Of a stretch of DNA of 64,000 bases, positions 8,695 through 16,897 are shown in pieces. Numbering within the stretch: position 1 is the first letter of the stretch; every line of letters starts with the position of its first letter. A program made the translations under genes and the position numbers. The stretch comes from CAWJLS01 sp963843755 (GTDB taxonomy: Bacteria; Acidobacteriota; Thermoanaerobaculia; Multivoradales; DATKCC01): contig CAWJLS010000005.1 of the NCBI GenBank assembly GCA_963843755.1, forward strand, positions 434,001-498,000, in the 5' to 3' direction. The notes beneath the pieces were generated by a model that did no database searches, was not told the origin of the DNA, and saw only the letters and a list, made by a program, of their open reading frames with translations.

Positions 8695-10095
8695 GTGACG
8701 CCGAGAACGGTGCTGATCGTCGACGACGAGGCGACCGTCCGCTTCGGGATCCGCAAGTTCCTCGAGCGGCGCGGCTTCGGCGTGCGTGAGGCGGCGACCT
8801 GTGCCGAGGCGGTGAAGATCCTGGAGGAGCGCCCGCCGACGGCGGCCGTGTTCGACCACAGCCTGCCCGACGGCACCGCCCTCGACCTGCTCGACCATGT
8901 CCGAGGCCTGGGGGAGTCGACCCGCGTCGTGGTGCTCACCGCCCACGGCACCATCGATCTGGCGGTCGCGGCGATGCAACGTGGGGCGGCGAACTTTCTC
9001 ACCAAACCGGTCGATCTGGAGACCCTGGCCACCCTGCTCGAAGGGGCGCTCGACGGTGGCGACGAGCCGGCTCCTGCTCCGCCGAGCTCCCCGCCGGCCA
9101 ACGGTCTCGACCCGTTCGTCGGCACCAGCGTCGCGATCCGCAGCCTCGCGGAGCGGGCGCGCAAGGTCAGCGCGTCGGACCTGCCGGTGCTGATCGTCGG
9201 GGAGACCGGCGCGGGCAAGGGCGTGCTGGCGCGGTGGCTCCACGAGCGCAGCCGGCGGGCGTCCGGGCCGTTCGTCGACCTCAACTGCGGCGGGCTCAAC
9301 CGCGATCTGCTGGAGAGCGAGCTGTTCGGCTACCGGGCCGGTGCTTTCACCGGTGCTCTGGACGACAAGCCGGGGCTGCTGGAGGAGGCCGACGGCGGGA
9401 CCGTGTTCCTGGACGAGATCGGCGATGCGGACCCCCGGGTCCAGACGAAGCTGCTCAAGGTGCTCGAGGAGCGGCGGGTGCGCCGCCTGGGCGAGGTCCG
9501 GGAGCGTTCGATCGACTTCCGCCTGGTGGCGGCGACCCACTGGGACCTGCCGGCCCGGATCCGCTCCGGTGGGTTCCGCAAGGATCTCTACTACCGCATC
9601 TCCATCCTGCCGCTGAGCATCCCGCCGCTCAGAGAGCGCCCCGAGGATCTGCCCCTGCTGGCCTCGACGATCCTCGATCGGGTCGCCCCGGACCGCCGGC
9701 ACGAGCTGCATCCGGACGCCCTCGACCGTCTCCAGCGCCACTCCTGGCCGGGCAATCTCCGGGAGCTGCGCAACGTCCTGGAGCGGGCAGCCCTGCTGGG
9801 GCCGGATCGGCTGATCACGGCCGAGGACGTCCACCTCGATCCGCTGCACGACCTGTCGTCCCCTGCGGCCGGCCACCCGCCGGACGCGCCGTCCACGACC
9901 GGGACCGCGCGGCGGCGGGGTGGCGACCGGTCCTCCCCGCTGACGCTCGAGGAGTCGGAGATTCGCCACATCCGCCAGGTCCTGCGGGAGGCCGGGGGCA
10001 ACGTCACCCGCGCGGCGGAGCGGCTCGACGTGCCGCGAAGCTCCCTCTACGAGAAGCTCAAGCGCTACGGCATCCGCCCCGAGTCCGAGCGCTAG
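8695..10095 (+). CDS. NtrC-family sigma-54-dependent response regulator
   Basis: 466 residues from GTG 8695. The receiver domain (1-120) has acidic residues in VDDEAT, phospho-acceptor Asp in VFDHSLPDG, Thr in VLTAHG and Lys in TKPVD. The AAA+ domain (about 140-370) has Walker A GETGAGKG, the sigma-54 contact loop GAFTGA, Walker B GTVFLDEIGD and the R-finger region LRERPEDLPLL. A Fis-type helix-turn-helix closes the protein (GGNVTRAAERLDVPRSSLYE). It activates sigma-54 promoters from upstream sites. The nearest good sigma-54 site is at 10175, just downstream, so it probably drives the 10302-14705 cluster. The start is uncertain because the inserted element separates it from its old ribosome site. 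Confidence 0.93.
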   Translation: MTPRTVLIVDDEATVRFGIRKFLERRGFGVREAATCAEAVKILEERPPTAAVFDHSLPDGTALDLLDHVRGLGESTRVVVLTAHGTIDLAVAAMQRGAANFLTKPVDLETLATLLEGALDGGDEPAPAPPSSPPANGLDPFVGTSVAIRSLAERARKVSASDLPVLIVGETGAGKGVLARWLHERSRRASGPFVDLNCGGLNRDLLESELFGYRAGAFTGALDDKPGLLEEADGGTVFLDEIGDADPRVQTKLLKVLEERRVRRLGEVRERSIDFRLVAATHWDLPARIRSGGFRKDLYYRISILPLSIPPLRERPEDLPLLASTILDRVAPDRRHELHPDALDRLQRHSWPGNLRELRNVLERAALLGPDRLITAEDVHLDPLHDLSSPAAGHPPDAPSTTGTARRRGGDRSSPLTLEESEIRHIRQVLREAGGNVTRAAERLDVPRSSLYEKLKRYGIRPESER

Positions 10096-10101
10096 ACGGA
10101 A

Positions 10102-10120
10102 CCGTCCAGATCTCGGACGG
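10102..10120. promoter_or_regulatory. possible enhancer dyad for the NtrC-type activator
   Basis: CCGTCC, seven bases, GGACGG. It lies seven bases past the activator gene and about 65 bases upstream of the -24 GG of the sigma-54-type promoter, the distance range usual for such enhancers. Only one dyad is clear. Confidence 0.4.
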
Positions 10121-10174
10121 CCTGCCGACACCCCAGCGTTTCGATCGGTTCCGGCGGACTTCAACAGGCTGAAG

Positions 10175-10190
10175 GCAGGAGACTTGCGGC
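10175..10190 (+). promoter_or_regulatory. sigma-54-type promoter
   Basis: AGGCAGGAGACTTGCG matches TGGCACG-N4-TTGCW at 9 of 11 to 12 scored positions and keeps the essential GG and GC exactly ten bases apart (10176-10177, 10188-10189). Transcription would begin near 10202, leaving about 100 bases before the receiver gene at 10302. Confidence 0.55.
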
Positions 10191-10301
10191 CGCCGCTCCG
10201 GTGGTCCGCCGCTTGCTCTTCGGCAGCCGCGTGGCCCGGCACCTCCCGTCCGGCACGGCCGGATCGGGAGCCCCGACCGCAGAGGACCGCAGAGCGACGC
10301 C

Positions 10302-10703
10302 ATGAGCTTATCGATCCTGATCATCGACGACGAGCCGCCGATCCGCTTCGCCCTCGCCCGCTACTTCGGTGCCAAGGGCTGCCGGGTCGACGCCGCGGCG
10401 ACCTCCGAGGAGGCCGAACGGCTGATCGCCGCCGGCTCCTACGCGGCGGCGATCGTCGACCTGCGGCTCGAGGACGGCGCCGTCGGGTTCGACCTGATCG
10501 ACGCCCTGCGGGAAGCCAGGCCGGAGATGAAGCTCCTGATGCTCACCGCCTACGGCTCGTCGGAGATCGAGCGCCAGGCCGGGCGGCACGGTGTCGACGC
10601 GTTCCTGAACAAGCCGAAGCCGCTGGCCGACATCGCTGAGGTGCTGGAACGGCTGGTCGGTGGCAACGGAGACGGTCGATGCCCCGGGGGGGACGGTCCG
10701 TGA
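10302..10703 (+). CDS. stand-alone receiver-domain response regulator
   Basis: 133 residues and only a CheY-like receiver: acidic pocket LIIDDEPP, phospho-acceptor Asp in AIVDLRLEDG, switch Thr in LMLTAYG and Lys in NKPKPL. No output domain is attached, so it must act through a partner. It is the first gene of the cluster. AGAGG lies 14-18 bases upstream of the ATG, with about 200 bases between it and the activator gene. Its end overlaps the next start as GTGA. It may be a second phosphate acceptor for the four-PAS kinase. Confidence 0.9.
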   Translation: MSLSILIIDDEPPIRFALARYFGAKGCRVDAAATSEEAERLIAAGSYAAAIVDLRLEDGAVGFDLIDALREARPEMKLLMLTAYGSSEIERQAGRHGVDAFLNKPKPLADIAEVLERLVGGNGDGRCPGGDGP

Positions 10704-11389
10704 ACCGGGGATCTCACGCCTTGACGACGGCGCTCTACGCGGTCGCGGCGGTGGTCCCGGTGAGCGAGCCGGAGCTGACCGCCACCCTGCTGGTCGAGAG
10801 CCTCGGATTCCAGCGGCGCGAGGACGAGGCCGGCGGGACCGTCGTCGTCGACAACGGCGCCCTGGTCCTGCGGCTCGCGCGGCGTGACGAGGGACCGCTC
10901 GGCGGTCCGGCGGTGGCACTCGAGGTCGAGACCGACGACCTCGACGGCGCGGTCGAGACCCTGCGGCGTGATGGGCGGGTGCTCTCGGTCGACACCGATC
11001 GGCGGCCGAGGACCGACCGCGTCGTCCGGCGGGTCGAGCTGGCGGCCGAGGTCGTGGTCTACCTGGTGCGGACCCTGAGCGAGGACGACCTGGGAGTGCT
11101 GCCGCCGCTGCCGTCGTCGCTGGTCTGGCACGAGCGGGGAGACGAGATCGTCCGCCGGGTGCTGTGCTCGGTGCCGCTGCTCTTCCGCCGGGCCGCGCGG
11201 GAGCGGGTGACGCGCCGGGCGGAGGCGATCGCGCTCGAGGCGGGGCTGGTCGAGGTGGGGGTCCTGCCCGCTGTCCGCGGCCTCGTGGAGGCGACGCCGA
11301 AGTTCCAGCACGGCACGCTGCGGCGGGCACTGCGCGAGCAAGGGGTGGACATCTCCAACCTCCTGGGAGACGACGAGGAGCAGGAGTGA
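10700..11389 (+). CDS. VOC-like / PCP_red-like two-part protein
   Basis: 229 residues from GTG 10700, which overlaps the receiver stop by four bases (GTGA). An ATG at 10679 is also in frame. Residues 8-125 look like a vicinal-oxygen-chelate half: EPELTATLLVESLGFQRRED, an AVALEVETDDLDGAV strand-helix unit, and RRVELAAEVVVYL. Residues 145-200 resemble the PCP_red helix bundle (PF08369) found at the C-terminus of BchB-type protochlorophyllide reductase and in stand-alone proteins: WHERGDEIVRRVL, then VPLLFRRAARERVTRRAEAI. The usual metal ligands of VOC enzymes are not obvious. Function unknown; binding of a tetrapyrrole or redox cofactor is a guess. Confidence 0.6.
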   Translation: MNRGSHALTTALYAVAAVVPVSEPELTATLLVESLGFQRREDEAGGTVVVDNGALVLRLARRDEGPLGGPAVALEVETDDLDGAVETLRRDGRVLSVDTDRRPRTDRVVRRVELAAEVVVYLVRTLSEDDLGVLPPLPSSLVWHERGDEIVRRVLCSVPLLFRRAARERVTRRAEAIALEAGLVEVGVLPAVRGLVEATPKFQHGTLRRALREQGVDISNLLGDDEEQE

Positions 11390-11486
11390 AGGGCGGCGCG
11401 GAGGCGGCGCCCGGACGGTTCGGGCCGGACGACCGATCGGCCCGAGCGGAAGCGAACGATCAACCAACGACCGAGGAGACAGCTCC

Positions 11487-11834
11487 ATGGTGACCGTCGG
11501 CATGAACTACCAGGTGAATCCGGGACGCGAGGACGAGTTCGAGAAGGTGTTCCACGGGGTCGTCAAGACCCTGGGAGAGGCGCCGGAGCACGTCGTGACG
11601 AAGCTCTACCGCGCCTGCTCGGAGGAGCCGGACTACCTGATCCTCTCCGAATGGACCAGCCGGCAGGCGTTCGAGCGGTTCACCGCGTCCGGGGCCTTCG
11701 GACGGGTGACCGCCTGGGGCATGGACGGCATCCTGCGGGGCCGGCCGAGCCACGAGGTCTACGAGCAGGGCCCCGGCGACGGCGTCGCCGCGGCTCCGGC
11801 CCGGGCCACCTGTCCGGTCGCCCACGCATCCTGA
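11487..11834 (+). CDS. antibiotic biosynthesis monooxygenase (ABM) fold protein
   Basis: 115 residues, start supported by CCGAGGAGA about seven bases before the ATG. The single domain is a ferredoxin-like ABM fold: VTVGMNYQVNPGREDEFEKV, HVVTKLYRACSEEPDYLILS, EWTSRQAFERFTASGAFGRV. Members include small quinol and heme-degrading monooxygenases (IsdG-like) that usually act as dimers. The classical IsdG Asn/Trp/His triad is not clearly present, so the substrate is open. The C-terminal 20 residues (Ala/Pro-rich, ending ARATCPVAHAS) look unstructured and hold a Cys-Pro dipeptide, a pattern also seen in heme-binding motifs. It lies 97 bases after the PCP_red-like gene. Confidence 0.75.
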   Translation: MVTVGMNYQVNPGREDEFEKVFHGVVKTLGEAPEHVVTKLYRACSEEPDYLILSEWTSRQAFERFTASGAFGRVTAWGMDGILRGRPSHEVYEQGPGDGVAAAPARATCPVAHAS

Positions 11835-11863
11835 CTGCCGGTGAGGAGGGGAGCCGCTCCGAG

Positions 11864-12985
11864 ATGATGGCAGTCGACACCAATCGGGAACGACGCGACA
11901 TGGTCACGGGCGAGGGGTCGCGTGCGCTCGCCGAGGACCTGGTGCTGGTCGTCCGCGAGGCGTCGCAGATCGACCTCCGGTCGTTCGAGCAGCGCGACGC
12001 GTCGGCGGTCCGTGGCGAGCTCGTTCCCCGGGTGCTGGCCCTGGTCGAAGCCGGCCTGGAGGTGCTGACCAGCGTGCTGGCCTTGCACGAGGAGGTCGCG
12101 CTGGAGGAGGAGGCTCGGGAGCGCTCGACCAACTTCCTCGTGCGCATCGACCGGGTGGTCGGCACCCACGACCGGAGCACCCACGTGGCCGACCTCGCCT
12201 TCATGGCGCGGCTGGAGCTTCGCGACGGCGCCCACACGCTCCGCGGCTTCGGACCGGGCGCGGACCTCTGGCGCATGCTGACGACCTGTGACGGCTGCTT
12301 GCGGGGGTTGCGCAAGGCGGCCTCGGCGGTGGAGCGGGCCCTGGCCGACCACGCCGGGTTCGAGCCCCGCCTGGAGTTCGTCACCGAGCTCCATCTCGGC
12401 CGGGTCATTCGCGCCTACTACGCACGCTTCCGCCGGGAGGTGGGGGGGGACGGCCCGCCGACCGCCGAAACCGTTCACCGCCGCCTGCTGAGCGCCTCGG
12501 CGTCGATCGCCAAGCTGATCGGGCGGGACTTCTACGCCGATCTGAGGATCGACGACCGGGCCCAGCTCCGCTCGCTCCAGGAACGCTTCCGAACCTGGCT
12601 CATGGGGGTCGACGGCCAGGATCCCGAGTCCGGAATCCGCCTCTGGCAGGACCTCCAGGGGTTCACCATCCTGCTGTCCCAGATCAACCGCCGGAGCGAG
12701 CTCCTGGAGCACGACCGCGCCCTGGTGCATGCCGCCCTGGACGAGCTGACCGCGGCGGGGGAGCCGCCGGAGCAGATGCCGCCCGGTCTGCTGCACCGGC
12801 TCGACCGGCTCCGGGGCCGCACCGACCGGATCGACCGGCTCCTGGCGGAGCCGCCCACGCGGGCGACCGGTCCGTGGCTGGCGGAGCTCGAGCACCTGGC
12901 GGAGAAGCTCGAGTTCATCACCGGCGCCATCGCCCCCGATCAAGACGTTTTCCCGGAGACACCGAGCGGTGACTCCGGCCTGTGA
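11864..12985 (+). CDS. unknown helical protein of the sigma-54 cluster
   Basis: 373 residues from ATG 11864 (ATG 11867 also possible); GAGGAGGGGAG lies ten bases upstream. I do not recognise the family. The prediction by eye is almost all helix, with heptad-like runs at about 20-95 (LVLVVREASQIDLRSFEQRD onward), 140-190 and 245-340. There is a Cys pair in LTTCDGCLRGL (about 147), a conserved-looking RSTHVADLAFMARLELRDGA block, and many Arg/Asp pairs near the end. No signal peptide, membrane segment or catalytic motif is seen. It may be a scaffold or regulator. It is tightly placed before the roadblock-like gene, 35 bases on. Confidence 0.7.
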   Translation: MMAVDTNRERRDMVTGEGSRALAEDLVLVVREASQIDLRSFEQRDASAVRGELVPRVLALVEAGLEVLTSVLALHEEVALEEEARERSTNFLVRIDRVVGTHDRSTHVADLAFMARLELRDGAHTLRGFGPGADLWRMLTTCDGCLRGLRKAASAVERALADHAGFEPRLEFVTELHLGRVIRAYYARFRREVGGDGPPTAETVHRRLLSASASIAKLIGRDFYADLRIDDRAQLRSLQERFRTWLMGVDGQDPESGIRLWQDLQGFTILLSQINRRSELLEHDRALVHAALDELTAAGEPPEQMPPGLLHRLDRLRGRTDRIDRLLAEPPTRATGPWLAELEHLAEKLEFITGAIAPDQDVFPETPSGDSGL

Positions 12986-13020
12986 GAGACGACAACGAAC
13001 CACAGCAAGGAGATCGAATC

Positions 13021-13410
13021 ATGAGCGAAGAAGCGATCATCAAGGAGTCGATGACCAACGTGCCGAAGGCGGTGGCCGCCGGACTGGTCGACATGGGGAG
13101 CGGCATGCTGCTCGGCATCAAGACCGTGGAGAGTCATCCTCAGGAGGTCATCGACATCCTCGCTCCGGCGACCAAGGAGCTGTTCGAGGGCGACATGGTG
13201 ACCACCATCGAGAACCTGTTCAAGAAGGCCCGCGGGATCGACTCCAAGGAGCACTACTTCCAGGAGATCCTCATCTCCTCGTCGAACCTCTGGCACTACT
13301 TCGGCCGCGTCAAGAACACGCCGGGCATGGTCCTGGTGGTGGTGTGCCGGGGCGACGTCAACATGGGCATGATGCTCATGAAGTGCCGCGAGGCCGCGGC
13401 GGCCGCCTGA
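13021..13410 (+). CDS. small roadblock/LC7-like protein
   Basis: 129 residues; AAGGAG lies eight bases before the ATG. Strand-helix order fits a roadblock/LC7 (profilin-like) fold: AVAAGLVDMGSGMLLGIKTV as the first hairpin, ILAPATKELFEGD as a long helix, HYFQEILISSSNLWHYF, then the core strand pair TPGMVLVVVCRGDVNMGMML. In characterised systems such proteins (MglB-like) dimerise and act on small GTPases or signalling ATPases. No GTPase is encoded nearby; the next gene is an ATPase, a possible partner. The family call rests on pattern only. Confidence 0.6.
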   Translation: MSEEAIIKESMTNVPKAVAAGLVDMGSGMLLGIKTVESHPQEVIDILAPATKELFEGDMVTTIENLFKKARGIDSKEHYFQEILISSSNLWHYFGRVKNTPGMVLVVVCRGDVNMGMMLMKCREAAAAA

Positions 13411-13419
13411 GGAGGAGCC

Positions 13420-14157
13420 CTGAACGAGCACCTTCCGGCCGTCGAGGCCCGGGACCTGTCGCTCGGGTACGGTTCGAAGACCGTGCTCGAAGGGCTGTCG
13501 TTCACCTTCGGGGCCGGCAGGATCAGTGTGATCCTCGGCCCCGGAGGGAGCGGCAAGAGCACCCTGCTCAAGGCCCTCGGCGGCGGCCGGAACGGCACCC
13601 CTGGACTCTGGGTTCGGGGGCGTCTCGAGGTGCCGTCGGCGCTGCCCGGGTCGATGCCGCAGAGCTTCTCGCCAAACGAGCCGAGTGGGTCGAGCGGGCC
13701 CACTGGGCCGAACGGGCCGACCCTTGCCGCCCTGCTCGCCGCGGCCCGGTGCGGGACGGCCACCGGTACGGGGCTGCGCGACGCCTGGCGGGTGGCGCCG
13801 GAGGCGGACTCGTTCCTCGAGCCGATTCTCGACGTACCGTTCCATCGGCTCCCTCCGGCCCAGCGCAGGCTGGCGGAGTTCACCGCCACGGCGGCGGTTG
13901 CACCGCTGATCCTGCTCGACGAGCCGGAGGTCGATCTCGACCCCGATCAGCGCCAGTGGATGGTCGAGCGCCTGGCCGAGCTGCGGGGTGCCCGAACCGT
14001 CGTCGTCGCGACCCACCACATCGGTCTGGCCCGGGCGGTGGCAGACGCGGCGATCCTGTTGTGCGACGGGAGGCTGGTCGAGGCCGGGCAGGCGCCCGCG
14101 TTCTTCGACCGGCCGCACCATGAGCGGACCCGTCATTTCGTCCAGATGGGGAGTTGA
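13420..14157 (+). CDS. lone ABC-type ATPase, probable CTG start, no LSGGQ
   Basis: 245 residues from CTG 13420. GGAGGA (13411-13416) lies between the previous stop and this codon. The first usual start codon in frame (GTG 13483) would remove the typical first strands VEARDLSLGYGSKTVLEGLS. Walker A is GPGGSGKST, the Q-loop region SMPQSF, Walker B LILLDEPEVDLD, and the H-loop VVVATHHIG. The signature motif LSGGQ is replaced by LPPAQRRLAEF, and the helical subdomain carries a Ser/Gly/Pro-rich insert. No permease is adjacent. It may be a non-transport ABC ATPase or pair with a distant permease. Confidence 0.75.
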   Translation: MNEHLPAVEARDLSLGYGSKTVLEGLSFTFGAGRISVILGPGGSGKSTLLKALGGGRNGTPGLWVRGRLEVPSALPGSMPQSFSPNEPSGSSGPTGPNGPTLAALLAAARCGTATGTGLRDAWRVAPEADSFLEPILDVPFHRLPPAQRRLAEFTATAAVAPLILLDEPEVDLDPDQRQWMVERLAELRGARTVVVATHHIGLARAVADAAILLCDGRLVEAGQAPAFFDRPHHERTRHFVQMGS

Positions 14158-14174
14158 CACGTGAGAGTCCGAAC

Positions 14175-14705
14175 ATGGTGAGCCAGTTCCAGTGGATCGT
14201 GCCGGGGAAGTTGGCCGGCTCGGGGCAGCCGGGCCTGATGCGCTCGGCGGAGCAGGACTGGACATTCCTCCGCGATGCCGGCGTGCGGCTGGTGGTCACC
14301 CTGACCGAGAGCCCGCTCGATCCGCCGCCGGACACGTTCGGGGTCCAGGGGATCCACTTCCCGATCTCGGACATGGGGATCCCGGCCTCACCGCGCCGTG
14401 TGGATCGTCTCTGTTCGACCATCCTCGCCGCCATGGACGAAGACCTTCCCGTGCTGGTTCACTGCAAGGCCGGCATCGGGCGCACCGGGACCGTTCTCGC
14501 CTGCTGCCTGGTGGCCCTCGGCCGGCGCCCCGCCGAAGCCCTGGTGGAGGTGCGCCGGTCGAACCCCTACTACATCCAGACGGAGATCCAGGAGCGCTTC
14601 GTGACCCATTACGGCGACTACAGGGAGCACCGTGACGAGGGCGGTGACGACGCGGAATCGGACCGGCCGGAGGGTCTGTTCAGTTGGCGGCGTGTAGGAC
14701 GATGA
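14175..14705 (+). CDS. dual-specificity / tyrosine protein phosphatase
   Basis: 176 residues from ATG 14175; a TTG at 14154 that overlaps the previous stop is also in frame. The P-loop HCKAGIGRTGT holds the catalytic Cys and Arg (C-X5-R), and the general-acid candidate is Asp in ISDMGIPASP. Members remove phosphate from Tyr or Ser/Thr residues, or from other phospho-substrates. The last 35 residues are acidic and unstructured. As the last gene of the cluster it suggests that protein phosphorylation is part of the output, although no Ser/Thr kinase is adjacent. Confidence 0.88.
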   Translation: MVSQFQWIVPGKLAGSGQPGLMRSAEQDWTFLRDAGVRLVVTLTESPLDPPPDTFGVQGIHFPISDMGIPASPRRVDRLCSTILAAMDEDLPVLVHCKAGIGRTGTVLACCLVALGRRPAEALVEVRRSNPYYIQTEIQERFVTHYGDYREHRDEGGDDAESDRPEGLFSWRRVGR

Positions 14706-14787
14706 CTGACGGACGATCGGCCGGACGCTGACACGCGGTGGCGCTACCGGCCGATAGAGCGGCGGACGGGGAGTGGGCAACATAGCT

Positions 14788-14858
14788 TCGGCTCTCGGCT
14801 TGCTCCAACCGATGCCTGAGGCCTCACTGCATGGAGGCTTCGGAGCAGGTTGGGAGCC
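14788..14858. other. long imperfect hairpin after the phosphatase gene
   Basis: CGGCTC and TGCTCC on the left pair with GGAGCA and GAGCCG on the right, around GAGGCCTC and GAGGC. It may be a terminator without a T-tract or the end of a repeat. 14706-14915 holds nothing else I can name. Confidence 0.3.
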
Positions 14859-15164
14859 GTTTTCATTCTCTCGAATTCCATGAGATAGAGGTCGTGGACG
14901 TTCCTGTGCGCCGCCATGGCCACGGTCGATCTGTCCCCGGGACGGGCCGATGGGGCGGTCTACCTTGGGCCGGCGCTCTGGGGGCCGGCGCTCTGGGCGA
15001 TCACCCACGTGGCACCGTTCTGGAGCCACGGGCGTCTCCTGTGGAGCGCCGCCGGAGCGCCGGTGGGCGGAGGCGCAGGCCAAGGAGAGCGAGGCACGGC
15101 TCCGGGCGGTCGCCGAGAACCTCGCCGAGGGCGTGGTGATCGCCGACCTCGAGGGCCGCATCCT

Positions 15165-16595
<1,431 letters not shown>

Positions 16596-16696
16596 GGCAA
16601 TCGCCCAGGTCGTGCTCGAGATCGAAAAGCGATGTGCGGAAAGGGTACCGTGCTCCCGAACGCGCCGAAGCAGTGAAGAATCAAGGAGAGAGTTTC

Positions 16697-16714
16697 ATGG
16701 CGCGGTGTAAGTGA
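16697..16714 (+). other. five-codon leader-like ORF in the 302-bp gap before the UbiB gene
   Basis: AAGGAGAG (16683-16690) stands six bases before ATG-GCG-CGG-TGT-AAG-TGA (peptide MARCK). The ribosome site is one of the best in the window, yet the frame stops at once. It could be a leader peptide or the stub of a lost gene. The rest of 16596-16897 holds no convincing gene. Confidence 0.3.
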
Positions 16715-16897
16715 CGCCATTCCAGCAGCTTGTGGCAGACGGCACACGAGCGTCAGACGAACCCCGACACGAGAATCAGACGACTCCGGGGCGTTCGCCA
16801 TGGTCCGGAGTCGGCCGTTCGCCCGGACCTGTGGCTCGACCGGTGTCCCGACCGGCGCGCCGCGCCTGGCCCCGATCTTGTATCAGCGGTAGGCGCC

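Noticed and set aside
16867..16882. Sigma-54-like site TGGCCCCGATCTTGTA before the UbiB gene
   Set aside because: The essential -12 GC is GT, so it is unlikely to work.
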